A stretch of DNA of 64,000 bases from Simmondsia chinensis (taxonomy: Eukaryota > Streptophyta > Magnoliopsida > Caryophyllales > Simmondsiaceae): contig JAGTTD010000013.1 in assembly GCA_018398585.1 (NCBI GenBank), positions 13,119,237 through 13,183,236 of the forward strand, read 5' to 3'. The translations under genes were made by a program, and so were the position numbers. Position 1 is the stretch's first letter. Each line of letters opens with the position of its first letter. The notes under the pieces were generated by a model. It was not told the DNA's origin. It made no database searches and saw only the letters and a list, made by a program, of their open reading frames with translations. Of the stretch, positions 45,883 through 56,570 are shown piece by piece.

Positions 45883-46418
45883 TGTTAGGATTATGTCTCT
45901 AATTACTTGTTTTAAGTTTATGGGTTGCAGAGGGGTCACCGATCGATCGGGAGGGAAGCCCGATCGATCTGGTGATTTAAGTTTTTTTTGGGATTTTGGG
46001 CCGTAAGAGGGCCGATCGATCGGGTGTTTCCCGATTGATCGGGACCTCCCAGACGCGGGCTATATATAGAGCCCTAGGGTTCCGGTTTTTGGTATCCAAT
46101 TAATGTGTGAGGCTACCGTCATCATCTAGAGAGAAACCCTACGAGAGTTAAGAGAAAGTGATTCGTAACTCTATCATAGATCTCGTCAAGAGGAAGTGTC
46201 GTTGTAATTCTTCCGTTCAGTATCAATAATGAATCTCCATCTCCGCCCATGGTTTTCTTCCCTCTCGATTGTATAGGGGTTTCCATGTAAATATTGTGTG
46301 TTTGTGTTTGTTCTTTCTTTCTTTATATATTTGTTTACTTCTCGTTTGTGTGAGTCATATTATTTGAATCGAATCAAGTGATTAGGGTTTACGCTTTTGC
46401 ATCAAGATTTTCCTAACA
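45883..46418 (+). repeat. Array LTR 2 (536 bp)
   Basis: TGTTAGGATTATG to CCTAACA, preceded by the polypurine tract AAGGTGGAGAT (45,871-45,881). Nearly identical by eye to LTR 1, including the CCGATCGATCGG palindromes and TATA box. It is shared as 3' LTR of copy 1 and 5' LTR of copy 2. Confidence 0.85.
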
Positions 46419-46456
46419 AATTGGTATCAAAGTCTTGTTTATTTCAATTTGATACT

Positions 46457-47204
46457 ATGACGTCCGCAATTAGATCCAAAGTTGAGAAGTTTGGTGGCCA
46501 ATGGAGCTTCAGTTTATGGCAGGTTCGCATTAAGGGCCTCTTGACTCAGCTTGGCTTGAAGAAAGCTTTAAATGGTAAAGAAAAGAAACCAAAAAATTTG
46601 ACAGAAGCACAATGGGAGGAATTAGACGAAAAGGTTCTCATTGCAATTCAGATGTGTCTTACCAATGATGTTTTGACAGAAGTTCTGGATGTGAAGACCG
46701 CTAAGGAGTTATGGGAGAAATTGCAGAATATATTCTGTTTCAAGTCTGTCTCCAACAAACTCATAATTAAGCGCCGATTATTCACGTTTTGTATGTCAGA
46801 AGGTACGTCACTTAAGAATCACGTCAATGAATTTAATTCAATTATTTAAGATTTGAAAGAATTGGATGATGTTCCTAAGGATGAAGATCAGGCAATGTTG
46901 TTATGTTCTCTCTCTGCTTCATATAAGGGTTTTGTTGAAAGCATGATTTATGGTGAGTAAAGAACGAGTAGATAGAGATTTATCTGATTCAGTTTATAAC
47001 TCAGGTAGTGGTTTATTTGTGAGAGGGAGAACTGAGTATGACCATAGTGGAAACAAGTCTAAGTCTAGGCATCAAGACCTAACCTGTAACTACCGTCATA
47101 AGAAAGGGCACATTAAGAAAGACTGTTACAAGCTTAAGAGAAAACTTGAAGCAAATAACAGGTCTGACCAGAGATCCATAGTAGCTAGTATTGTGGATGG
47201 TTAG
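46457..47204 (+). pseudogene. gag, copy 2 (one stop, one deletion)
   Basis: Starts MTSAIRSKVEKFGGQWSFS at 46,457 and runs open past the point where copy 1 is frameshifted, to a stop at 46,847-46,849 (CAA to TAA). A further lesion near 46,955 is a 51-base deletion relative to copy 1, which removes the lysine-rich segment. The frame resumes to the zinc knuckle CNYRHKKGHIKKDC (47,085-47,126), in which the second cysteine is replaced by arginine. Confidence 0.8.
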
Positions 47205-47225
47205 AATGATGATCTTCTACTGTCT

Positions 47226-48104
47226 GTGTCTGAACCTCAGTCCAATTTGAGAGATAGTTGGATTTTGGATTCGGGTTGCTCCTATCATGTCTGTCCCAAC
47301 CGGGATTGGTTTTCCACGTACGAGTTCGTTCAAGGTGGAGTTGCTTTGATGGGTAATGATACTGCATGCAAAGTTCTGGGTATAGGAACAATCTGTTTTA
47401 GGATGTTCGATGGCACTGTCAAGGTTTTGAGCGACGTTCGCCATGTTCCTGATTTGAAGAAGAATCTCATCTCTTTAGGTACTCTTGAGTCTAAAGGGTA
47501 CAGGTACACAGCTGAAGGTGGAGTTTTGAAGGTCGTTAAGGGTTCTTTGACAGTCATGAAAGGCAGAAGGGTAGGTACTTTGCATGAGCTTGTCGGTTCC
47601 ACGGTTGTTAGATCTGTTGCAGCATCTTCATCATCCTTGTTGTTGACAGAACCAGAGATCACAAATTCAAGATGTTCGAGATTGGATCATTCAGGTGATA
47701 GGGGTCTGTCTGAGCACAGTGTGAGGGGATCTTTGTGTGGTCAGTCTACAGGACTGAAATTCTATGAACAAGGGCTTTATGGGAAGCAGAAAGGTTTTCG
47801 CTTCAAACAATTCCTGACGAGTAGAGATGTCACGTTTGATGAATCTTCGTTATTGTCTCCACAGAAGATGTCATCAGTTGATTTTGATTCAGGTCAGGTG
47901 AGTAAGCCAGAGGGTGTTCAGTTTCAGTTGAGTAACACTGTTCAGCAGCAGGTGGCTGTTTCAGATAATGTGTCAAGAGCTAATTCAGAGAAGAAGAAGA
48001 TTGGCATTGCTGATAACTTCTCAGATATGTTCACTCAGTTGCTACCTAGCAGGAAGTTCAAGCTTCGCTCGGACTCGGTTAGGTTTCGAGTTTTGTTGAA
48101 ATAA
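47226..48104 (+). CDS. Protease/pre-integrase fused to pol C-terminus, open 292-codon frame
   Basis: One uninterrupted frame. Residues 11-20 or so hold ILDSGCSYHV (aspartic protease DSG), followed by a VLGIGTICFRMFDG stretch and DVRHVPDLKKNLISLG. Residues about 150-195 are a pre-integrase domain (GLSEHSVRGSLCGQSTGLKF, YGKQKGFRFK) in which the usual LWH-R-GH is degraded to LDHSGD. Then RDVTFDESSLLSP follows directly, so the integrase core is absent, and the frame ends with the pol C-terminal NFSDMFTQLLPSRKFK. Reverse transcriptase and RNase H are missing. The start given is the first ATG; in an intact element this would be read through from gag. The preserved frame across the joint is notable. 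Confidence 0.75.
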   Translation: MSEPQSNLRDSWILDSGCSYHVCPNRDWFSTYEFVQGGVALMGNDTACKVLGIGTICFRMFDGTVKVLSDVRHVPDLKKNLISLGTLESKGYRYTAEGGVLKVVKGSLTVMKGRRVGTLHELVGSTVVRSVAASSSSLLLTEPEITNSRCSRLDHSGDRGLSEHSVRGSLCGQSTGLKFYEQGLYGKQKGFRFKQFLTSRDVTFDESSLLSPQKMSSVDFDSGQVSKPEGVQFQLSNTVQQQVAVSDNVSRANSEKKKIGIADNFSDMFTQLLPSRKFKLRSDSVRFRVLLK

Positions 48105-48179
48105 CCCAGTGTGTGGGGTGTTTAGTGGAGAAGGTGGAGGAAATTCTTTTATGTATGTAATTTGAGTAAGGTGGAGATT

Positions 48180-48716
48180 TGTTAGGATTATATCTCAAAT
48201 TACTTGTTTTAAGTTGATAGGTTACCGAGGGGTCACCGATCGATTGAGAGGGAAGCCCGATCGCTCGGGTGAGTTAAGTGTTTTTTGGGGATTTTAGGCT
48301 GTAAGAGGGCTGATCGTTTGGCCTGTTGCCGATCGTTCGGGACCTCCCAGAATCGGGCTATATATAGAGCCCTAGGGTTCCGGTTTTTGGTATCTAATTA
48401 AATTGTGAGGCTGCCGTTATCATCTAGAGAGAAACCCTACGAGAGTTAAGAGAAAGTGATTCGTAATTCTATCATAGATCTTGTCAAGAGGAAGTGTCAT
48501 TGTAATTCTTCCGTTCAGTATCATTAAAGAATCTCCATCTCCGGCCGTGGTTTTCTCCCCTCTCTATTGTAGAGAGGTTTTCACGTAAATATTGTGTGTT
48601 CGTGTTTGTTCTTTCTTTCTCCATATATTTGTTTACTTCTTGTTTGTGTGAGTTATATTATATGAATCAAATCAAGTGATTAGGGTTTACGCTTCTGTGT
48701 CAATATTTCCCTAACA
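48180..48716 (+). repeat. Array LTR 3 (537 bp)
   Basis: TGTTAGGATTATATC to CCTAACA, preceded by AAGGTGGAGAT. It is more diverged than LTRs 1 and 2: the palindromes are broken (CGATCGATTGAG, CCGATCGCTCGGG, CCGATCGTTCGGG). A primer site (TTGGTATCAT) and leader fragment follow up to about 48,758. Confidence 0.85.
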
Positions 48717-48760
48717 AATTGGTATCATATTATATCAGTTTGTTCCAGATTTTCGCACAT

Positions 48761-49333
48761 CTTATAATCTAATTTAGGATCTGATTCGAAAAGAAATTAA
48801 TTAATAAAATAATTAATTCTTAAATGATTTATATAATTTAAATCGCTACTTTAAACAAACATCGCAATTTAGTTTTTATAAATAAAAAATTTCTCGCTGA
48901 CGTCAGCGTGATGTTAGACTGACAGGCTGAGTCAGATTTTTTTTTTTCAAATTAAAATTAATTGATTCTAATCTTATTAGATCAATTTTATGCAATTTTG
49001 TATGTCATATCAAACATGCATAATCTTATTGTACAAACAACTTAATTGCAGATTTACAGATTGATAGATCCGAATTAATGATTAATTCATTAACGATTTA
49101 AATAATTTAAATATTACCTTAAATGATCTAATTAACTTTTAATTAATTAACGATTTAAACAATTCAAATCTTTACTTTATATAACTATTAGTTCATTAAA
49201 GATTAAACAATTTAAATCGTTACTTTATACAATCTGTCCTTCTTAATAAAATCTCTATTTTATTGAATTGCAAATCTATTTATTTTGATCTTATTATACC
49301 TATTCATGTATATTATGAATGTAATCAGAGGTT
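48761..49333 (-). other. Element I leader between primer site and nested array
   Basis: AT-rich non-coding leader on the minus strand, with further imperfect tandem phrases (TTAACGATTTAAATAATTTA). The TGACGTCAGCGTGATG block at 48,898-48,914 stands out by its GC content. Confidence 0.5.
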
Positions 49334-49346
49334 GGCTCTGATACCA
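49334..49346 (-). promoter_or_regulatory. Element I primer-binding site
   Basis: On the minus strand TGGTATCAGAGCC, two bases after the 5' LTR end (CCAACA). Perfect plant tRNA-Met primer site, in contrast to the decayed site of element O. Confidence 0.85.
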
Positions 49347-50446
49347 GTTGTTGGAAAAAAGTAACTTTTGTTGGAAAAATAGACTCCGATACTTATCATT
49401 AGTTTCACAATTTTTCAAATGTGGTCACAAAAAGGGGGTACCTATTAAAGCATTTAAAGTAGGAGACTCTTCTCTCTACCTAAGCCCTAGGTCGGAGAGT
49501 CACGCTTCGTGACACCTCACATGCGAGAGTTCCCTGAAATAGGTTTATCTCTATAAACCCTTTACCCTAATACCGGTTGTTGGGACAAATTTTAAAAATT
49601 CTTCCTAATTTTATAAAATTTATGCAGTGGAAGGGTTTAGAATTCACAATTCCAAACAGGGAGTTGATTTAAAATTCCTAATTTTAAATCTATAGATTTA
49701 AATTCATAATTTAAATCTACAGATCTAAATTTTTAATTTAGATCTACAGGCCTTTCACTCTAATACATTCATAACAATACATAAATTTAAACATGCATAA
49801 TAACGAATATTGTTAATAAATAGAAAATCGAAAACTAAAAGCGAAGGAAATAAGAATATACCTGGATTTGCTCCGAAATAAGAAAACCAGAAAGAAATAA
49901 TAATCTTCAAAAGAATACCAGAAATCGAGGCCCCGCAATCTTCTACGTGATGACCTCGAACTACTCGAAGAGTGGGCTCCATAAAAATATTAAATTAGAA
50001 AAGAAAAATTTTAACGGAAAATTTTCTCTCCAATTAGGCCTCTAAAACAATTCCAGAAGCCCTAAAAAAATATTTCAACTTGAATATCAAACCCTTGGAA
50101 TAGGTACCTCTATTTATAGTAGGCTACCGGAGTAAAAAAATAGATGTGGGATGCACAGGTATAAAAAATAAAACGCAGCATTTAATAATAAAAACGATCA
50201 AAAAGACACGTTTTGTCTCTAGGAAAAAAGTGCCCTTTTAACTTAAAACACGCGTGACATGTGGCAGGCTAATCTCACACGGATCGGTCCCCGGCTCCCC
50301 AGAACGTGTCGTGCGCTGGTTGGTTGATCAGTGAATGCACTAATCGCCCCTTTTTTTTCACTTTTTCCCTTTTTTTTGCTTTGATTCCAAATGTAAAAAT
50401 TCATCTTATGAATTTAATTTTCCAAAATTCTTTTATTTTCCCAAAG

Positions 50447-50675
50447 AGGGCACCAACACGCCGTCACCGGATCCCATTAGAACTCCGAAGTTAAGCGTGC
50501 TTGGGCGAGAGTAGTATCAGGATGGGTGACCTCCTCGGAAGTCCTCAACCTCAGGTTGGGCGCACTGGGAAACAGCCTCTCTTCAGGTTAACACCCTGAA
50601 GGGGGAAGGCTGTGTACATTTGCCCCCCCCAGACCCTGCGTAGGCGGGAGCCCTTGAGGCACTGTGTATGTTCCT
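50447..50675 (+). mobile_element. SINE with 5S-rRNA-derived head and RTE-LINE/Au tail
   Basis: The insertion is absent from the other LTR of element I. The head (about 50,447-50,547) is 5S-derived. From about 50,551 (TCAGGTTGGG) the sequence switches to the tail shared with the LINE at 61.4 kb: TGGGAAACAGCCTCTCTTCA, ACCCTGAA, GGGGGAAGGCTG, CAGACCCTGCG, GCGGGAGCCCTTGAGGCACT. It ends in TATGTTCCTTATGTTCC instead of TTG repeats. No clear target duplication was found. The head-plus-LINE-tail plan is that of a SINE; 5S-headed SINEs (SINE3) are known to me from animals. An alternative is an Au-type tail landing beside a 5S pseudogene. Confidence 0.75.
50465..50546 (+). pseudogene. 5S rRNA-like segment containing the pol III internal promoter
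   Basis: From CACCGGATCCC to GGAAGTCCTC it follows the plant 5S rRNA with only a few differences by eye (CATT for CATC, TATCAGG for TACTAGG, CCTCGG for CCTGGG). The A box (AAGTTAAGCGTGCTTGGGC), the intermediate element and most of the C box (GGATGGGTGACCTCCT) are present. The first ~27 bases of 5S are replaced by a shorter, diverged stretch and the 3' end (GTGTTGCACCC in 5S) is absent. It is therefore not a functional 5S gene. Confidence 0.85.
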
Positions 50676-51822
50676 TATGTTCCTATTCATCTCATGAATA
50701 ATATTTGGCAAAATTAATTTACCCATCTTATGAATAAATAATTCATCTCAATAATTCTTTATTGGTTTTTCGATGGTAATAAATACAGAGGCTTGTGCAT
50801 AGACTTTAGGGACAATTTAAATCTAGCTCCAAATGGGTTAAATTAATCATCTTATGAAGTAATTTAATTACTATTTAATGAGACTTAATTCCACTAAATA
50901 AATCTCACTGCACTCCAAGCTTAAACCATTTATTCGATATTTTTCTAATAGACTGTATTGATGACAACAATCCTTCCACCAGATATCCATGACGAAGAAT
51001 AAGTATAACTACTACCATTATCTTTCTCACAGCTTCTCCATTAGTTACCGACTTGCCCTTCACTGAATAATTCATTTATACTTGAACATATTCATAGTAT
51101 AAATTCTAAATGTCAAACACTTGGAATACTTTGGCCAAAGTTTTCGAACTATTCAAATATTTGTGAATCAACTAAGGGGACATCTCTATCTTATAAGAGA
51201 CTGTAGATTCCCTATTGAATATCTGATCCTTGTCTCACTTCACGCCCCTACCCAGTGTACGTGAGAATTTAGTCATGCGTTTAGACCTTACTTATAGTAC
51301 ACCAAAGTAACTAACGCTCCATGTATAGGTCTAGAATACTCTCAGGATTTAGAGTCATCGTTCAAACAGTATAACATGAATCACTCATCTCCGATAGCAG
51401 TCTCGAAACAATTAATCCATATGGTCCAACTCAGTGTGTCAATCTTATTAAATACACCAACATAACACTTTTGGATCACCATCTACATGACCAAGACAAG
51501 TCATCTAAAGTGTCATGTTATAGTCTTAGCATACAAGTGGTTCAAACTTGTCTTTGATTACGAGTTTTTCAAACAACAATCCATACCGTTTGTTCCAACT
51601 CTATCTGTGGGTTAATCTCATAAACCACTTAGAACAGGCATGTAAATTAGTCTGAGGACTATACCCATCTCATTGATGTTTCCAAAAAGAAAATCACATG
51701 CTGTATAAATGCTCGTTTGCACAAATTTAACAAGGAAACGACTGAACGTTTAATTTTATTCATTAATAAAATAATATAAATAGAATAAATCTGGATTTCA
51801 TGACCCTATTCCTGACAACATT

Positions 51823-52165
51823 TACATATCAAACGGGGTTTGCTATGTAAGATGTTTTAGAAAGTGTTCTAAAAGTAAAACAGATAGCTTGTATTAGTTA
51901 GATTGACAGTATGGAATATTGTGTCTGTACAACTTGATACAACTTATAGTGTAGATGATGTATTATATATATCATCAACTAGGTTATTGTCACACTAGGT
52001 ACATGAGAGCTTTGTTGTAGTGTGAGGATGGTTAGGGTCACCTGACGGATTCATGCCTTCAGCCTTAACGGTTAAGCATGATGGTGCATCCAATCCTTTA
52101 TACTACAATGTAATTCTTAATTATAAAGATGCAGACCAATATGTCAGAGCAATTAAGTTAAAGTA
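51823..52165 (+). other. Element O pol region, not readable
   Basis: Continuation of element O after the insertion of I. No frame could be assigned to a domain. Confidence 0.4.
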
Positions 52166-52169
52166 ATTG

Positions 52170-53135
52170 TATTTTAACTAGGTCTAGAGCTGGAAGAGGC
52201 GTCGAAAGACATTAAGTTAATTAGATTGGATCTAAATGGATTTATAGAGTTGTGTGGACGAGAAGGTAGAGACCTTCAACGCTAGATTGATGGCAGGATG
52301 TTAATACCCTATAAGAAGGAATCATCTTTGATGAAGCCGTCTAGCCAGATGCTATGCTTGAGTCTATAAGGATACTCATCCATTGTGTTTCATATGATGA
52401 GATACGCAGAGTGTAGATCAAAACGATGTTCTCTGAATGGTTATCTATATAGGTTATGTATATTATACAACTAGACAAATTTGTTGCCAAGAGTCAGGAA
52501 CATATAGTATGCAAACTGAGCTAATCTATTTGTAGACTTAAATAAGTATCTTGTTCATTGAGTAGCAGATTTGATGACGGTTAGTCAAGTCTTAGGGATT
52601 TGAATTAATGGTTAGTGAACTATTAGTTTACAAGTCACGTAACATGAAAGAATAGATTTTCCAAGTATTGTATATAGATGACATTCTGCTCGTTGAGAAT
52701 GGTGTATAATTGTTATGAGCTGTTAAATTTTTATTGTCCAGTCAGTTAATTTAAAGTGAAAGGCCTAAGATGAACCAACTGTATTCTTAGGGTCAAATTG
52801 TGGCAAGATTCAAAAGAAAGGATGTTGGATTTATTATGGGTCATTTGTTTTAAAAGAAAATTTAGACGTTTGACGTTAGGATTCCTGTTTACCCGTATAG
52901 TGGGAGTCATTATATGGTGAAGAGTGAAGCAATCTCGTATTGCTGACTTCATTATAGAAGTCGGATACTTAACAGTTAGGAAGTTGCTAGTTAGACTAGT
53001 TGACTCAGAGGGTTCCTAGTAGATGAAAGCATGTGAGCAAAAGAATAAGACAGTGACAAATTAGTATTGTTAAAGTTTATAGTCAAAGTGTTTACTGAAC
53101 CCTAGGGGATAGTTAAGCAATTCAGAATATTTGGG
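52170..53135 (+). pseudogene. Element O reverse transcriptase and pol C-terminal remnant
   Basis: In shifting plus frames: SKWIYRVV at about 52,225 (reverse transcriptase start), then GIIFDEAV, AMLESIRILI, a QLDKFVAKSQEHIVCKL stretch (about 52,460-52,520) matching the Tork-type segment after the NGYL motif, a weak Y-DDILL-like stretch near 52,675, and VKVFTEPLG near 53,075 close to the pol end. Heavily interrupted. Confidence 0.6.
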
Positions 53136-53138
53136 TTT

Positions 53139-53155
53139 AAGGACGAGTGGGAGAT
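53139..53155 (+). other. Element O polypurine tract
   Basis: AAGGACGAGTGGGAGAT immediately before the 3' LTR start; the corresponding tract of element I is GGACAAGTGGGTGAT. Confidence 0.75.
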
Positions 53156-53789
53156 TATTGGAATAGATGTCCTAGAAAAACCTAATTATTTAGTTTTAAA
53201 TATTAAATAAATAAAATTATTTTATTTATTTATTGTCTGATTATGTTTTTTGAGTCAAACATGCGTGATTGCTTTTCTAAAATGTTCCATGAGATGGACA
53301 TTGGCCAAGATGATGTGTCAGGTTTAGTTTAAGTGGTCAATGAGATTGAACCACGGAAAGACCTAGATCAAACTAATGACATGTTGTTAAAGTATGTTAG
53401 TAGTCAGTGATAAGTTTGGACAACTTGTCTGATAAGACTATAATATGATACTTTTGATGACTTGTCTTGGCCTTGTGGATAAGGATCCAAGAATATTATG
53501 TTGGTGTTTTCAATAAGATTGGAACACCGAGCAGGACTACCTGAATTAGTTATTTCTTTAACTGCCATCAGGGATAATTAATTCTGTAAGATGATAACTC
53601 TAAATCTGAGAAACAGTCCATAATTTTGGATGGAATGTTAATTGCTTCGATGCCCAAAAATAATGAGGTTAAAATTAAATAACCAGGATCTTACATCATT
53701 GCACAACTGCATAAAGTGTGGCGGGAATGGATATTTTACTAGGAGTCTACAATGTAAGTTATCCCCCTAGTTGATTCGCAAATATACAA

Positions 53790-53873
53790 GAGTTCGTTTT
53801 GAAAATAATGTCTGAAAAAATAAAAAATAAATGCTAAAAAAAAAATAATTACTTTCATATGGCCCACGTGTGC
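53790..53873. repeat. MULE left terminal inverted repeat
   Basis: About 84 bp, starts GAGTTCGTTTTGAAAAT; matches the right end, which reads GAGTCTACTCCGAAAAT inward. The outermost dozen bases are less conserved than the rest. Confidence 0.85.
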
Positions 53874-53884
53874 AAGGTGGGATA

Positions 53885-54180
53885 TAGAATTATGTAGTTA
53901 TAAACCGAATTTTCGAAACATGGTTTGATAAAGCAAAACCCTTAGGCTAAACATGGTTTAAAATGTTCTGAGAGTAAACAGTGTGCCGAGAACTCCGTTT
54001 ATATAGAGGTGAACCGCGTTATGGGAATGCGGCTTAGTGGTTGACAAGAACTCAAAGGCTGTTGTCCTGAGAGTAAATCGCATTCCCGTAAAGCGGTTAC
54101 ATCTATGTAAACTGCATTATTGTAGCTTACCACTTTCTGTTATTAAACGGCGTTTCGAAATGCGGTTTACTAGCAGTAAC
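53885..54180. repeat. MULE left subterminal GCGGTTT-type repeats
   Basis: Motifs AAACCG, GAACCGCGTT, AATGCGGCTTA, AAAGCGGTTAC, AAACTGCATT, AAACGGCG and AATGCGGTTTA alternate in both orientations every 20-50 bases, often as small inverted pairs. They mirror the array near the right end. The frame 54,037-54,258 passes through them and is not a gene. Confidence 0.7.
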
Positions 54181-54545
54181 TATTTTCCCATTTTTAATTA
54201 CCAAAAAAAAAAAAAAAAACTATTTTCCCATTTAATATTGTTCTGTAGAAATATATGACAAAAAAAACTTGAGGTGTCCTATTTTCATGCAATTCTCGCA
54301 GTTTTCAACTTCTTAATATAAGACAACAATTTTATTGATGTCCTTTGCCCAATTGTAGTATATCTACTGCGACAGTTGACACAAACAATTATGCAATATC
54401 AATACAATAGTTTATGAGAAGAAACTATCACACATTCGAATCATGAAAAGAGAACATATTTTATTCTCATAAAATGTATGTATACAATATGCAAATATAA
54501 CATTTAAACAAAAATTACATAAATATCAAATTTAAGGCAAAAATG
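54181..54545. other. MULE internal non-coding stretch (3' side of the PMD gene)
   Basis: AT-rich with an A run near 54,204-54,221; no coding signal. Confidence 0.5.
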
Positions 54546-54549
54546 GACG

Positions 54550-56570
54550 TCTTTATTTGTTGCCTAGGCCTCTATCTCTACCTTTATCCCTACCTCTACC
54601 TATGCTCCTATCCATATCTTTATGTATAGGATGCTGTTGGGAAATATCTTCTTCAAGCATAACATTTTCTTCATGAATAAGATCTTCATCGACATTTTCA
54701 CAAGGTGCACCTGAAGTTATTGATGATCCTCATCGTGTTGATCCCATGTCCCTTTTGACGTGGCTCCAACATCATAAGTGGAAGTTGTAGGATATGAGGA
54801 AAATTATTGGAAGAAGGCACTTGGAGCAGATAGTTCGTCCTAAACGTCGTAAGCATTGAAGTCCTGATCTCCTGATCTTCTCTACAGGGAGCATGTTTAT
54901 TTGAGCTTGCATTTTAGTGAACTCCCGATTTTGAATAATCCATGTACTCAAATCGACCATCCGAACCATAGTTGTTACATGTTCAATAAAAAATAAATAT
55001 TAGAATATGTTTTTAATATTAATTTTCAAATTTACAAGAATAAGGTAAAACTACTTATAAGCAAGTCTTCATTTGACTGAATTAGAAGATGACCATCTCG
55101 TGAATGTTCAGCAGGAGGGGTTATTCTGAACCATGTGATGCGTTGGTACAATGACATGTATAGGTCATCATCGAGGAGAGGGGCTGTGAGAGGAGGTGCT
55201 ATGAAGTTCACCCGTTGACCCCACAATGACACATACACCTCATAATGTTTTGCCCAATCGACCCTATATATGTTTATCGCATCGATCAAGGGCATGTAAA
55301 TCGACGAACGGAATGCTACTGATTGGGATACGTTGTTGCATCCCAAACTGGGGCATCACACGATTCTGAAAATGCCACTCAATAATGTCAAAGCAGATGA
55401 GTGGCACTACATTGCGCCAAATATGCTGACCACAGTGGCATATGGTTGGAAGCAATGCAATGATCTCATTTGTATAAGAAATCCATATTATCTAAAATAA
55501 AAAAAATGAAATATTTGTCATAAATGATAAAAAAAAAAATATATGAATATAAATAGAAAAATTCTAATTACTATTTTGTAAATCAAATGCACTCCTATAG
55601 TGGGTAAGGTTTCTCGGTGCATCAATACGAGAAACATTATGTATCCACTTATCCAACAAAAAATTGATTTGATAAATCCATATATCCAATCATTATTACA
55701 CAAATTTATTAAATTAAAAAAATACATGCATCCAAGTGGATCATCATCATCTCTACAAAAATGGGGAGCTTGGTCTGGTCGACCTGTAGGCATTCGCTTC
55801 CATCCCCATAACTATGTTCATATATATATAAAAAAAAAAAAAAGTTCATAAACATAATCATATAAAAAATTTATTTACAGAATAATATATAATAAACCTA
55901 TACAAGAGTAAGAGGGCCAGCAATCTCTTGCACTCCTCATCATGATGCCCGACATAGTTGTCGGTACATAAAAGCTAACATCGCACTTCCCTAACTTTAT
56001 TCTGTGGTTGCATCCTAAGCACAAAATAGGGGCAGATATATGAGTTGTATCTCATTGTCCTTCTTTTCTCAAAATAACATGCCACCAATTAATGTAAAAA
56101 TATATGCCCTTGCAACATATGCAATCTAAATATCTGAGGCATCATTAGGTAAGTGGTAGAAGTGCTGACGAAACCATGTAAATATGATAGAGAAGCCATC
56201 TAAATCAGTAGGGGTAGGTCAGATCCCAAGTAGCTCCTCTGCCAACGCGGCCCAATCTACGTCGCTATTGCCAGTGACGGGATTCCCATCTACCCTCAAC
56301 CCTATCAAGATAGAAGCATCTTGTAGGGTGATTGTTGCCTCCCTAGTAGTTAGATGATAACTGTGGTTCTCCTGTCACCACTTCTTAACTAATGCAGTTA
56401 TCAAATGGTAATCTAGAGACACAATAATCAGTCGATGGACTCCAAAAAGTCCATTACGTCTAACATAGTGTAAAATTTGATCATCTACCTTCCAGTAACC
56501 TAGTAAACGAGTTACATGGTGGCGAGAAGTGAGAACAGCCCACATCCTATAACAACAAGCAAACAAAGAT
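54550..56570 (-). pseudogene. Plant mobile domain (PMD, MAIN-like) gene remnant in the MULE
   Basis: From 56,566 downward on the minus strand: LDYHLITALVKKW (about 56,415-56,377), TREATITLQDASILIGL, VDGNPVTG, WAALAEELLGI, then AYVARAYIFTLIGGMLF and MLAFMYRQLC. Later pieces include a VAFRSSIYMPLIDA stretch (frame 55,346-55,032) with a preceding WDATTYPNQ-like block, and a basic, glutamine/arginine-rich tail near 54,560-54,640. The order matches PMD proteins such as MAIN/MAIL1 and their transposon-borne relatives. Stops, shifts and probably introns break it. A PMD protein has no known catalytic role here; that transposons carry it is known to me, but its use to the element is inference. Confidence 0.7.

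Larger units (their letters stand above)
43488..48760 (+). mobile_element. Tandem array LTR-int-LTR-int-LTR of a deletion-derivative copia element
   Basis: Three LTRs of 536-537 bp (43488-44024, 45883-46418, 48180-48716) alternate with two interiors (44025-45882 and 46419-48179). After the third LTR another ~43 bases of interior start (primer site and leader) before host sequence resumes. Both interiors encode only gag, protease and pre-integrase, fused to the C-terminal end of pol; integrase core, reverse transcriptase and most of RNase H are missing at the same joint in both. The array looks like the product of unequal LTR recombination between tandem copies. No clean 5-bp duplication is seen. 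Confidence 0.85.
37524..51817 (-). mobile_element. Element I: related LTR retrotransposon nested in O, minus strand
   Basis: The direct repeat ACATT flanks it (37519-37523 and 51818-51822). The 3' LTR is 37524-39783 and the 5' LTR 49349-51817. The polypurine tract and primer site are in the right places on the minus strand, and pol remnants run from 42.35 to 39.8 kb. LTR and hairpin motifs show it is a relative of element O. Net length without the nested array is about 9 kb. Pol is full of stops. Confidence 0.9.
49349..51817 (-). repeat. Element I 5' LTR (2,469 bp, with SINE insertion)
   Basis: Begins TGTCAGGAATAGGG on the minus strand and ends CCAACA. It aligns with 37524-39783 except for about 230 extra bases at about 50,445-50,675, the 5S-headed SINE. 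Confidence 0.85.

Noticed and set aside
50465..50546. Functional 5S rRNA gene
   Set aside because: The first ~27 bases and the 3' end do not match 5S, it stands alone inside an LTR, and it runs into a LINE/SINE tail.
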